This document shows, in pieces, positions 47,024 to 55,939 of a stretch of 64,000 nucleotides of DNA. Numbering within the stretch: the first letter of the stretch is position 1; each line of letters begins with the position of its first letter. The DNA comes from Lachnospiraceae bacterium. GTDB lineage: Bacteria > Bacillota > Clostridia > Lachnospirales > Lachnospiraceae. The notes beneath the pieces were generated by a model. The model was not told where the DNA came from. It ran no database searches and worked only from the letters and a program-made list of their open reading frames with translations. The stretch is taken from NCBI GenBank assembly GCA_910574185.1, contig CAJSZQ010000003.1, positions 1-64,000 on the forward strand. The letters run 5' to 3'. The position numbers and the translations under genes are program-made.

Positions 47024-47135
47024 GATGAAATACGCCTCCTTTTTACCTTATCTTTGTTCTACGTGCCATCATAACACAATCAACCGTAACCACGCAAGAA
47101 AAAATAGAATCCTCAAACTTCAACAGCCTTTATTT

Positions 47136-47371
47136 GTTACAGTTCACAGGTCATTTGGTAAACAGTGGGTTGAATCAGGATGTCTCTAAGCAGACAATTG
47201 AGGAGCGCTTTTCATGGAATTGAAATAGCAGCTTATGCAGACTTAGGCGCGAAGGCTTTCCTGAGCGGCTTAGTCTGCGTTAGCTGATCGTTCAATGGAA
47301 TGTTGCTCCGTCTGCTTAGAGACATACTCCTGATTCAGCCCGCGTCCGGCAGGTGACGTGTGAACAGTAAC
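47136..47371 (-). repeat. Element A3: imperfect inverted repeat around the conserved core
   Basis: Arms 47136-47206 and 47305-47371 pair imperfectly; the inner half (GAATCAGGA, GTCTCTAAGCAGAC) is near-perfect and the outer half is diverged. The core in gene sense has AACATTCCA, stem CAGCT/AGCTG (double change against A1/A2 CTGCT/AGCAG), inner stem GCAGACTAAGCCGC/GCGCCTAAGTCTGC, and loop TCAGGAAAGCCTTC. CCTTTATTT occurs on both sides (47127-47135 and 47371-47379), like a target-site duplication. It abuts the stop codon of the gene ending at 47374. Confidence 0.85.
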
Positions 47372-47373
47372 CT

Positions 47374-48285
47374 TTATTTTATCTGTGTTTGAATGCTTTC
47401 CTTTAATTCCCGAAGTATATCCTTATATTTTCTCGATTCCATACCCGGAAATGCCTGCATCAGACGTTCGCCCACCGTTCCTCTTTCCCGAAGCATCTTT
47501 TCATAGCGCTCCCGAAGTTCCTCTCTCTTCGCCCGCATCTCCTTATAACGCAAACGTACTTCTTCTTTTTTTGTCAGTATTTCCTCGTAATGCGCATGTG
47601 CCTGCGCGTCGTACTCCGCTTTCAGTTCTCTTCCGGCTTCCTTCACAGATTCAGCCTGTCTTCTAAATTTCTCTTCTTTTTCCATTCCTTCCTTTACATT
47701 CTCGTAAATATTCTCTCCCATCCTGTCTGACAGCTCACGCAGTTCCGCCGCTATCTTATTCATCGCTTCCAGTTTTTTGTTCAGTTTCAGCACTTCTGCC
47801 GACGTTACAAACACATCCGCTGTCATTCCAATCAAACACACAATTAGAATTATCAATCCAAAAATAAACGGAATATGTATCACAACGCCTCTGACCGCAG
47901 GCTGAAAAACCTTCATGATGAACACACAGAATACGCCCCAAATTAATGAAAACAGCAGACATACATATCCGCCGATATTAAGCGGCTGGTCGGAATAATC
48001 CCACCATTTATGATGAAACAACCTGTCCATCACCAAGCCGGTAAGCCCTTCGATTACCGTTACAAGTATCACCGAAGTCACATACAACGCCACGATATTC
48101 CCTTTTACTTCACTCAGACAACAGATAACTGATACCACTCCCACGCCATAAATCGGACAGATTGGACCATTTAAAAAACCCCTGTTTACAAATATTCCCT
48201 GTTTCACTGCCGCATAAGCCACTTCCACGCACCAGCCCAGTATTCCATATATAAAGAAAAATGCCGCCAAATAATATAATTCCAT
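47374..48285 (-). CDS. CmpB-type putative ABC transporter permease family membrane protein
   Basis: The 303-residue protein has five hydrophobic segments in its first 165 residues with the family pattern (FFIYGILGWCVEVAY, NRGFLNGPICPIYGVG, HHKWWDYSDQPLNIGGYVCL). A long charged coiled coil (about 170-290) follows. Despite the family name no ATPase is near, and its function is unknown. The start at 48285 follows GGAGGGG. It is divergent from feoA. Confidence 0.85.
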   Translation of the reverse strand: MELYYLAAFFFIYGILGWCVEVAYAAVKQGIFVNRGFLNGPICPIYGVGVVSVICCLSEVKGNIVALYVTSVILVTVIEGLTGLVMDRLFHHKWWDYSDQPLNIGGYVCLLFSLIWGVFCVFIMKVFQPAVRGVVIHIPFIFGLIILIVCLIGMTADVFVTSAEVLKLNKKLEAMNKIAAELRELSDRMGENIYENVKEGMEKEEKFRRQAESVKEAGRELKAEYDAQAHAHYEEILTKKEEVRLRYKEMRAKREELRERYEKMLRERGTVGERLMQAFPGMESRKYKDILRELKESIQTQIK

Positions 48286-48445
48286 TTTATCCCCTCCGTA
48301 TATCATGAATCATTATATGTCAGATTGTAAATTTCGTCAAATGATGCTATACTTTTCCGGTAGTAAAAATACAATTGCTGCCGTCAGCGCTCTGACCAGT
48401 GCAAGCGACGGGCGGATAGTAACAATGATACAGCGAGGTCTTATT

Positions 48446-48688
48446 ATGGTCTTAAAAGAAGGAAAAAATCATCACACATACAAAGTCCTGTCCATTCATA
48501 TAGAGCCGCAGCTCGAACGGCGTCTGGAATCTTTGGGCCTAACCGAGGGGAGCCTGATTACAGTTCTTAACAATGAAAAAAAAGGAGCTCTCACTGCAAG
48601 ATTCCGGGGCACCCGGTTTGCACTGGGGAAACGAATTGCTGATAATATTGAGATTGCGGAGGTAAAGACAGATGAGCAGAATTATTAA
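48446..48688 (+). CDS. feoA: FeoA family ferrous iron transport protein
   Basis: The 80-residue SH3-like protein assists FeoB in ferrous iron uptake. The family pattern is seen in RRLESLGLTEGSLITVLNN and GTRFALGKRIADNI. The start at 48446 has GAGGT upstream; an upstream extension to 48305 does not resemble FeoA. It overlaps feoB by 17 bases. Confidence 0.88.
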   Translation: MVLKEGKNHHTYKVLSIHIEPQLERRLESLGLTEGSLITVLNNEKKGALTARFRGTRFALGKRIADNIEIAEVKTDEQNY

Positions 48689-50723
48689 CGTAGGATTCAT
48701 TGGAAATCCAAACTGCGGAAAAACAACTCTGTTTAACGCATATACCGGCGCCAGCCTAAAGGTCGCCAACTGGCCGGGCGTTACGGTTGAAAAGAAAGAG
48801 GGCCGCACCACTTATGAGGGTGAGGAATATAATCTGATTGACCTTCCTGGTATCTACAGTCTTTCTTCCTACACAATGGAAGAAAAGGTATCCAGAGAAT
48901 GTATCTTAAGCGATGAAGTGGATATTATCGTCGATGTGGCAGACGCCTCCAGCTTAGAACGTAATCTCTATCTGACCCTCCAGCTTATTGAGCTTGGGAA
49001 ACCTGTAATTCTGGCTTTGAATATGATGGATATTGTGGAAGAGCGGGGCATGGAAATCGACTTACACCGACTTCCTGAAATGCTGGGCATCCCAGTCATT
49101 CCGGTTTCTGCAAGAAAAAAGACCGGGCTTTCGATTCTGATGCACGCCGTTGCACATCATCATACCTACGGCAGCCAGGGTCCGTTAATTCATCATCACC
49201 ATACCGGAAGAAGCGTCCGGCACAAACACAATCATCATGAGGAATACGCCATGGTTTATCCGGATTCCATCGAAGATAAGATTGATTTATTAATGGAACG
49301 AATTACCAGTACATATCCAGATTTTACCAACAAACGCTGGCTTGCTATCAAATATTTAGAAAAGGATTCGTCAGTGAAAGATTCCTGGCCTATGGACGTC
49401 TCTGATATATTAGACCACAGCTATGAAAAAGAAATTATCAATCAAAAATACGATTTTATTGAGGAGATTATCTCTGAAACGCTGGTAAATAAATCCAGCA
49501 AGGAGGAGAGGACCGACCACATTGACAGGTTTCTTACTGGTAAATACACTGGACTTCCCATTTTCCTCGCAATTATGGCGCTGGTTTTCTTTCTGACTTT
49601 TTTTGTGGGAGATTTCCTGAAAGGATATTTTGAAATCGCGCTGGAAGCTTTATCCGGACTTGTTTCCGGAGCGCTGTCGGCCGTTCATGCAGGAGATATG
49701 ATTACTTCTCTTGTGGTAGACGGAATTATCTCCGGCGTGGGCGGCATCCTTACTTTCCTGCCGAATATTTTCATTCTGTTTCTGGCCCTTGCTTTTCTGG
49801 AAGACAGCGGATATATGTCCAGGGTCGCATTTGTTATGGACGATATTATGAGCCGCCTCGGTTTATCCGGCCGCGCGTTTATTCCGCTTCTTCTTGGCTT
49901 TGGGTGCTCTGTGCCTGCTGTTATGGCTTCCCGGGCTTTGGAACACCGCAGAGACAGGATGAAAACTATATTAATCACGCCGTTTATGTCCTGCAGCGCC
50001 AGGCTTCCGATTTATGTGCTGTTTTCTTCCATGTTTTTTGGTACATATGCTATGGCGGTCTGCTATTCCATGTATTTGCTCGGAATCGCCGTTGCAATTC
50101 TTACAGCGTTTATTCTGTCAAAAATTGACGGGAGCAAATCCGAGCAGGCGTTGCTCATCGAGCTCCCAGAATATAAAACGCCCAATGCCAGAACAATTGC
50201 AATCTACGTATGGGAGAAAATCAAAGATTACTTAACCCGGGCGGGAACCATTATTTTCCTGGCCTCTGTTGTGATGTGGATACTGCTTAATTTCGGCCCC
50301 ACCGGATATGTGACCGATATCAGCATAAGTTTTGGCTCCTATATCGGTAAATTTATCGTCCCCTTATTCCGTCCCCTGGGTCTGGGATACTGGCAGATTA
50401 TCGTGGCTCTGATTGCGGGAATTGCCGCCAAAGAAGTTGTCGTTTCAAGCTGCGGCGTACTCTTTGGTATCCAGAATATCGCCACTGCTCAGGGTATGAG
50501 CACAGCCCTTACCGCCTTAAATTCTATAGGCTTTGGTATGGCAAATGCATATGCCTTAATGGTATTCTGCCTGCTCTATGTACCATGTACGGCAACTATC
50601 GCCACAATTCACCGGGAGGTGGAAAGCCGGAAGACCACCGCGCTATTCGTTCTCTTCCAGCTTGCCACAGCCTGGGTCGTGAGCTTCCTGTTCTATCAGG
50701 GATTATCACTTGTCCTGCGCTAA
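48672..50723 (+). CDS. feoB: Ferrous iron transporter FeoB with His-rich insert
   Basis: The 683-residue transporter has an N-terminal G domain: G1 GNPNCGKTT (11-19), G3 DLPG (57-60), G4 NMMD (117-120) and G5 VSARKKTG (145-152). A membrane domain follows (about 290-680) with the two Gate motifs (FIPLLLGFGCSVPAVMASRA and related). Between G5 and the helical domain, residues 158-190 hold twelve histidines (AHHHTYG, IHHHHTG, RHKHNHHEE), which could bind metal. feoA lies upstream, overlapping. Confidence 0.96.
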   Translation: MSRIINVGFIGNPNCGKTTLFNAYTGASLKVANWPGVTVEKKEGRTTYEGEEYNLIDLPGIYSLSSYTMEEKVSRECILSDEVDIIVDVADASSLERNLYLTLQLIELGKPVILALNMMDIVEERGMEIDLHRLPEMLGIPVIPVSARKKTGLSILMHAVAHHHTYGSQGPLIHHHHTGRSVRHKHNHHEEYAMVYPDSIEDKIDLLMERITSTYPDFTNKRWLAIKYLEKDSSVKDSWPMDVSDILDHSYEKEIINQKYDFIEEIISETLVNKSSKEERTDHIDRFLTGKYTGLPIFLAIMALVFFLTFFVGDFLKGYFEIALEALSGLVSGALSAVHAGDMITSLVVDGIISGVGGILTFLPNIFILFLALAFLEDSGYMSRVAFVMDDIMSRLGLSGRAFIPLLLGFGCSVPAVMASRALEHRRDRMKTILITPFMSCSARLPIYVLFSSMFFGTYAMAVCYSMYLLGIAVAILTAFILSKIDGSKSEQALLIELPEYKTPNARTIAIYVWEKIKDYLTRAGTIIFLASVVMWILLNFGPTGYVTDISISFGSYIGKFIVPLFRPLGLGYWQIIVALIAGIAAKEVVVSSCGVLFGIQNIATAQGMSTALTALNSIGFGMANAYALMVFCLLYVPCTATIATIHREVESRKTTALFVLFQLATAWVVSFLFYQGLSLVLR

Positions 50724-50783
50724 AACATATAGCAGAAAATATCTGTTATCCTTTCAAAAACAATACAGAGTACAGTTCTGTCT

Positions 50784-52151
50784 TTACTGAACTTTCTTAA
50801 GCAGGGCCAGCTTATTTTTAAATGGCGCATAGCGGATAGGGATGTCTATCAGCAGCGATTTCTTCATGATACTTTTCCTGTGGGTGAAGGTATCGAAACT
50901 ATCTTTGCCATGGTAGCCTCCCATTCCGCTATTTCCAACGCCGCCAAAAGGCATATAGGAGGTTGCAAGGTGCACTACCGTATCGTTGACGCAGCCTCCT
51001 CCGTAGGAAATGTGTCTTAGTACTTTGGCTTCTCGCTTTTTGTCCCTCGTAAAGTAATAAAGCGCCAGGGGCCTTGGCCGCGCATTTACCATCTGGATTA
51101 CTTCTTTCATATCATAGAAAGTAAGTACCGGAAGCAGAGGTCCGAATATCTCCTCCTGCATCACCGCGCTTTCCCAACTTACCTGGTCTAAAACCGTAGG
51201 AGCAATCTTGAGGGACGCCCGGTCGCTTTCTCCGCCGGACACAATATGCGCATCGTTGAAAAGTCCCAGTATCCGGTCAAAATGCTTCTCGTTGATTATC
51301 TTTGGATATTCTCCATTTGCCAGCACATCCTTTCCATACATCTTTCGGATAGATTTGGCAATCTGCTTCATCAACTTGTCCTTCACACTTTTCTGTACCA
51401 GAATATAGTCCGGCGCCACGCAGGTCTGACCTGAGTTTAAGAATTTCCCCCAGACAATTCGCTTAGCAGCCAGCTTAATATCCGCCGTCTCGTCTACAAT
51501 ACAGGGACTCTTCCCTCCAAGCTCTAAACTCACCGGAGTTAAATGCGCCGCCGCCTTTTCCATTACATATTTTCCCACGCTTACACTTCCAGTAAAGAAA
51601 ATGTAGTCAAACTTTTCGTCTAATAGAGCCTGATTGGCTTCCCTGCCACCCTCTACTACTGAAATATACTCCTCCAAGAACAGCTCCCGAATCATTCCGG
51701 CCATCAGCCGGGTCGTCGCCGGCGAATAGGCGGAAGGCTTTACCACCACGCAATTTCCGGCGCACACAGCGCCAACCAGAGGAGCAATCGTAAGTTGGAA
51801 CGGATAGTTCCATGGAGACATAATCAATACTACTCCATAGGGCTCAGGATAAATAAAAGATTTTGACGGAAATTGGGTAATCGGCGTTCTCACCGGCTTC
51901 GGCGACGCCCATTTTCGCAAATGCTTCAGCGTATACTTAATCTCTTCTTTTACAATCCCAATCTCCGTTGCATACGCTTCAAAAGGAGATTTATTCAAGT
52001 CTTGATGCAAAGCTTCCATAATCTCCTGCTCATGTCCGCAAATCCATCGGTACAACTTTTTAAGCTGGACGATTCTAAAATTCACATCCTTGCATTCCCC
52101 TTTACCAAAATACGCCCTCTGGGCATGAAGCATGCTTTTATATTCTGTCAA
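50784..52151 (-). CDS. Aldehyde dehydrogenase family protein (class 3-like)
   Basis: The 455-residue NAD(P)-dependent enzyme oxidises aldehydes to acids. Motifs are MSPWNYPFQLTIAPLVGAVC, general-base Glu in SLELGGKSPC, and nucleophile Cys in NSGQTCVAPDY (about 240). Its short length and C-terminal RKSIMKKSLLIDIPIRYAP fit class 3 enzymes acting on medium or long-chain aldehydes. The start is TTG at 52151, eight bases after AAGGAGG. Confidence 0.94.
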   Translation of the reverse strand: MTEYKSMLHAQRAYFGKGECKDVNFRIVQLKKLYRWICGHEQEIMEALHQDLNKSPFEAYATEIGIVKEEIKYTLKHLRKWASPKPVRTPITQFPSKSFIYPEPYGVVLIMSPWNYPFQLTIAPLVGAVCAGNCVVVKPSAYSPATTRLMAGMIRELFLEEYISVVEGGREANQALLDEKFDYIFFTGSVSVGKYVMEKAAAHLTPVSLELGGKSPCIVDETADIKLAAKRIVWGKFLNSGQTCVAPDYILVQKSVKDKLMKQIAKSIRKMYGKDVLANGEYPKIINEKHFDRILGLFNDAHIVSGGESDRASLKIAPTVLDQVSWESAVMQEEIFGPLLPVLTFYDMKEVIQMVNARPRPLALYYFTRDKKREAKVLRHISYGGGCVNDTVVHLATSYMPFGGVGNSGMGGYHGKDSFDTFTHRKSIMKKSLLIDIPIRYAPFKNKLALLKKVQ

Positions 52152-52192
52152 ATCCTTCGCCTCCTTAAATAAAGTTCATATAAAAGATTCAT

Positions 52193-53401
52193 TTATTCAC
52201 AAAATACATATTCTCTCAGCCGACGGAAAGCTTCTTCTACCCGCGCAAAAGGCAGCGCCAGATTCATACGGATATGGCATGGACCACCGAACATTCGCCC
52301 GTCCTGCCAGAGTACCCCGGCCTTACAGCCTGCCATTTGTACTTCGTCTATCGTCTTCCCATGGTTTTCACACCATTTTCTACAATCCAGAAACAGCATA
52401 TAGGTCCCTTCTGGTTTTGCAGCCTCCACGCCGTCAAAATGTTCCCTGATATAATCACAGGCATAATCCACATTTCCCGCAAGCACCTGACACAGTTCAT
52501 CCACCCACCGATATCCTTCTGCGCTGTAAGCTCCAATCAATGCATGCATAGACAATACGTTCATATTGTTGTAATGGGACAGGGACGACTCCTTATCTAT
52601 TCTGTCCCGAAGTTTCTCATTATAAATTATATGGTAACTGCCCGTTAACCCGGCCAGATTAAAGGTTTTAGACGGCGCATACAACGCTATGGTCCGATTC
52701 CTGGCGTCCTGGCTGACAGACTGGGTAGGGATATGCCGGTTATCATGAAGAATAATATCCGACCAGATTTCATCTGAAATCACTGTCACATCATATTTTT
52801 CAAACAATTCCATCGCCCTTTGAATCTCGTCGTATTCCCATACACGTCCGCAGGGATTGTGCGGGGAACAAAAGATTGCTGTGTGAATTTTCTCATTCAC
52901 AATCTTACGCTCCATATCCCCGTAATCCATACGCCATACGCCTGTTTCATCCTGAATCAGAGGCGAGCTGGACATATGATATCCGTTATTACTCAAAACC
53001 TTCATAAACCCTGTGTAAGCGGGCGAATGTACCAGAACGTGCTCTCCTCTGGAACAGCATACATTCAACGCACTGACTACGCCGCCCAGCACGCCGTTCT
53101 CATAACCAATACACTCGCGGGTAAGACCCGTCGCACCATGTCTGATTTCCTGCCATCGGATGATAGAATCATAATACTCTTCTGAGGGAAGAAAATAACC
53201 GAAAGCCGGATGACTAAGTCTCTTACCGACCGCTTCCTGAATACCGGGAAATACGGGAAAGTTCATATCCGCCACCCACATAGGAATCAGTGTAACGTCT
53301 TCCTTCCACTCAATAGCTTTTCCCAGCGCCTCCTCCGGTGCGTCCAACGCCAGCGCGTCATGTCCCTTTCGCTCAATTATCGAAGTAAAATCATATTTCA
53401 T
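52193..53401 (-). CDS. MalY/PatB family PLP-dependent aminotransferase or C-S lyase
   Basis: The 402-residue fold-type I PLP enzyme has LIPMWVADMNFPVFPGI near the start, IFCSPHNPCGRVW, ISDEIWSDI and the PLP lysine in YAPSKTFNLAGL (about 235). Members cleave cystathionine or cysteine C-S bonds, or act as regulators (MalY). GAGGAG precedes the ATG. Neighbouring genes do not identify the substrate. Confidence 0.93.
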   Translation of the reverse strand: MKYDFTSIIERKGHDALALDAPEEALGKAIEWKEDVTLIPMWVADMNFPVFPGIQEAVGKRLSHPAFGYFLPSEEYYDSIIRWQEIRHGATGLTRECIGYENGVLGGVVSALNVCCSRGEHVLVHSPAYTGFMKVLSNNGYHMSSSPLIQDETGVWRMDYGDMERKIVNEKIHTAIFCSPHNPCGRVWEYDEIQRAMELFEKYDVTVISDEIWSDIILHDNRHIPTQSVSQDARNRTIALYAPSKTFNLAGLTGSYHIIYNEKLRDRIDKESSLSHYNNMNVLSMHALIGAYSAEGYRWVDELCQVLAGNVDYACDYIREHFDGVEAAKPEGTYMLFLDCRKWCENHGKTIDEVQMAGCKAGVLWQDGRMFGGPCHIRMNLALPFARVEEAFRRLREYVFCE

Positions 53402-53442
53402 AGTACAAATTCTCCTCTATGACAAAAGGTTATTGCAAAATC

Positions 53443-53967
53443 TTAATTTCCTTCATATTGAATAACGCTGTCCACTGCGTACTTAGCCAGCTTCTCTCTT
53501 CCTTTGAGTCCTGCAAGTTCCATAAGGAATACAATCTTTACTACTTCGCCGCCAAGCTGTTCCACCAGCTTCACCGCCGCTTCAATGGTTCCTCCCGTCG
53601 CAATCAAATCGTCAATCAGCACTACCTTCTGACCTGGCTTCACTGCATCTTTATGCATCTCAATCACAGCGCTCCCATATTCTAATTCATATTCCATAGA
53701 TACGGTCTCCCTTGGGAGCTTCCCTTTCTTTCGCACCAATACAAACGGTTTATGCAGATTATATGCCACCGGCATTCCAAAGATAAATCCTCTGGACTCC
53801 GTACCGGCAATCACATCGAAATCAACACCCTCCAAACGCTTTTGAATCTCATCAATGGCAAGATGGAGTCCGTCTGCATCCTGCAGAACGCTGGTCACAT
53901 CCCGAAAAATAATACCTTCCTCCGGAAAGTCCGGAATACTTACCACATATTCTTCAATATTTTTCAT
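53443..53967 (-). CDS. apt: Adenine phosphoribosyltransferase
   Basis: The 174-residue salvage enzyme makes AMP from adenine and PRPP. Family features are SIPDFPEEGIIFRDVTSVL near the start, AGTESRGFIFGMPVA, and the PRPP motif VVLIDDLIATGGTI. The start at 53967 has AAGGAG upstream; a longer frame to 54054 has no site. It is followed leftward by the PatB-like gene after about 40 bases. Confidence 0.96.
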   Translation of the reverse strand: MKNIEEYVVSIPDFPEEGIIFRDVTSVLQDADGLHLAIDEIQKRLEGVDFDVIAGTESRGFIFGMPVAYNLHKPFVLVRKKGKLPRETVSMEYELEYGSAVIEMHKDAVKPGQKVVLIDDLIATGGTIEAAVKLVEQLGGEVVKIVFLMELAGLKGREKLAKYAVDSVIQYEGN

Positions 53968-54059
53968 GTATATTCGCTCCTTTGTAACATATTCTGCCTT
54001 CCAGTATAGCACAATTCCTGGCAAATAACCATCCTTACAACGCCCCGTCCGCAAGATAT

Positions 54060-54364
54060 GTAACAGTTCAGCCTTTGGCTTCGCTGTTACGGAATCTGCC
54101 CATTACAAATCGCCTGCAGCGATGGACAGATTCCCTCTTGGCCAAATTTACACATTCTCACGAACTTTGCAGCAAGTGCAAAGTTCTAGTGTGCTGACCG
54201 CATTATATCTGGCGAAACTCCGCAGAATATTCGCTCATCTGCAAGGCGGATTTTCGACGGCGTAGCGGTGGCTACGGATAGAAAATCCAACGCGGCAGAT
54301 GGACGGATAGGCAAGGAGGTTTGGCTGAATATAATGCGGTCAGCACACTAGGCTGAACTGTTAC
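54060..54364. repeat. Nested multi-hairpin element (family B)
   Basis: Outer arms GTAACAGTTCAGCC (54060-54073) and GGCTGAACTGTTAC (54351-54364) are followed inward by perfect 22-bp arms at 54187-54208 and 54329-54350. Three hairpins lie inside: GGAATCTG ... CAGATTCC (54090-54134), GAACTTTGC/GCAAAGTTC (54162-54186), and a long stepped stem CATCTGC, GGATTTTC, GTAGC/GCTAC, GAAAATCC, GCAGATG (54236-54302). It occupies the gap between apt and the FAD-protein gene and codes for nothing I can support. Confidence 0.75.
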
Positions 54365-54372
54365 TTTTTGTG

Positions 54373-54460
54373 TATCAGTTCCGCCTTCCGGCTTCACTGT
54401 TACGGAATCCGCCCATTCTTAAGTTTGCCTGTGGCAAAGGGGCGGATTCCTGGCTACTCA
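54373..54460. repeat. Diverged direct copy of the start of element B
   Basis: TATCAGTTCCGCCTTCCGGC ... GGAATCCGCCC ... GGGCGGATTCC parallels 54060-54140. The hairpin stem differs from its counterpart at paired positions (GGAATCTGYCC against GGAATCCGCCC), so the structure is kept while sequence changes. It lies 34 bases past the end of the FAD-protein gene and may serve as its terminator. Confidence 0.65.
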
Positions 54461-54493
54461 GGTTCATTGGCTGCTAACTGCGCAGTTTACAGG

Positions 54494-55864
54494 CTAAACG
54501 GTCTGTTGCAGATATCTCGCCACGTGAACGCCGCTGGCCGAAGCATGGGACAGAGAATGGGTAACCCCGCTGCAGTCCCCGATTACAAAGAGCCCCTTAT
54601 GCCTGGTCTCTAAGTTCTCATTGATTTCCACTTCCATATTATAAAACTTTACTTCCACACCATAAAGCAGCGTATCATCATTGGCTGTTCCCGGCGCAAT
54701 CTTATCCAGGGCGTAAATCATCTCAATGATGCCGTCCAGAATACGCTTCGGCATTACCAGACTCAAATCTCCCGGCGTAGCCGCTAATGTAGGCGCCACA
54801 TAACTCTCCGCAATTCGTGAAGGCGTGCTTCTTCGTCCCCGAATCAAATCGCCGAATCTCTGTACCATCACGCCTCCGCCCAGCATATTCGACAACCTTG
54901 CAATGCTTTCGCCGTAACCGTTGCTGTCTTTGAAGGGCTCGGAAAAATGCTTGGAAACCAGCAGTGCAAAGTTCGTATTCTCTGTATGCCGTTTGGGATC
55001 CTCATAACTGTGTCCATTTACCGTAATAATTCCATTCGTATTCTCATTTACCACAACGCCCCGGGGATTCATACAGAAGGTTCTTACTAAATCTTCAAAT
55101 TTTGCGGTGCGGTACACAATCTTGCTCTCATACAGTTCATCCGTCAAATGAGCAAATACTTCTGCCGGAAGTTCTACCCTCACGCCGATATCAACGCGAT
55201 TCGATTTGGTTGGAATCTCAAGCTCTCTGCATACCCCTTCCATCCACTTACTCCCACTGCGGCCTGCAGAAATTACGCAATTCTTACAAGTATATGCGGC
55301 ATCCTGGGTGTAAACTTCATAACCGTCCCCACTTCTGCACACTTTCTCCACCGGAGTCAGGAAATGAAAGGTGACTTTATCTTTTAATTCATTATATAAA
55401 TTCTCCAGAACAATATAATTAATATCTGTTCCCAGATGGCGAACCGACGCATCCAGAAGATGCAAATCGTTCTGTAAGCAGGTCTTCTTTATTTTCGTAT
55501 TCGTGGTAGAGTATAACTTCGTCCCCTCCCCGCCATGGGAAATGTTAATGGCGTCCACATACTCCATCAGCGAAACCGCCTCTTTTTTTCCGATATATTC
55601 GTGGAGCGTCCCGCCAAACTGATTGGTGATGTTATATTTCCCGTCGGAAAATGCCCCCGCGCCTCCAAAACCATTCATAATCCCACAGCTTTTACAGTGG
55701 ATACACGCTTTAACCTTCTTTCCGTCAATGGGACATTTCCTCTTTTCCAGACTGTTGCCTGCCTCGAATATTCCAATCCTCAATTCCGGTTTTAATTTTA
55801 CTAATTCATACGCCGAGAAAATCCCTCCTGGCCCGGCTCCGATAATAATTACATCATAATCCAT
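54494..55864 (-). CDS. FAD-dependent oxidoreductase (NAD(P)/FAD-binding dehydrogenase)
   Basis: The 456-residue protein begins with a dinucleotide-binding motif (DVIIIGAGPGGIFSAYEL). A cysteine cluster follows near residues 44-62 (CPIDGKKVKACIHCKSCG), then GFGGAGAFSDGK, and a C-terminal FAD motif (HKGLFVIGDCSGVTHSLSHA). The family is widespread in anaerobes with no firm substrate. The cluster could bind zinc or iron-sulfur; this is inference. It lies downstream of the methyltransferase gene by about 75 bases. Confidence 0.88.
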   Translation of the reverse strand: MDYDVIIIGAGPGGIFSAYELVKLKPELRIGIFEAGNSLEKRKCPIDGKKVKACIHCKSCGIMNGFGGAGAFSDGKYNITNQFGGTLHEYIGKKEAVSLMEYVDAINISHGGEGTKLYSTTNTKIKKTCLQNDLHLLDASVRHLGTDINYIVLENLYNELKDKVTFHFLTPVEKVCRSGDGYEVYTQDAAYTCKNCVISAGRSGSKWMEGVCRELEIPTKSNRVDIGVRVELPAEVFAHLTDELYESKIVYRTAKFEDLVRTFCMNPRGVVVNENTNGIITVNGHSYEDPKRHTENTNFALLVSKHFSEPFKDSNGYGESIARLSNMLGGGVMVQRFGDLIRGRRSTPSRIAESYVAPTLAATPGDLSLVMPKRILDGIIEMIYALDKIAPGTANDDTLLYGVEVKFYNMEVEINENLETRHKGLFVIGDCSGVTHSLSHASASGVHVARYLQQTV

Positions 55865-55939
55865 ATCTCTAAGTTCCTTTCTTTCTAATTGAATCTGCTT
55901 CCGCTTGCCAGTACTCGAAAAATAACCGTAAAACTAAGT

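Noticed and set aside
46199..47074. 291-residue rightward frame over leuC
   Set aside because: It is a long shadow frame on the opposite strand of a well-supported gene, with composition unlike a protein.
47024..47135. Leucine or T-box leader before leuC
   Set aside because: The space is short and shows no T-box sequence, leader peptide with Leu codons, or terminator/antiterminator pair.
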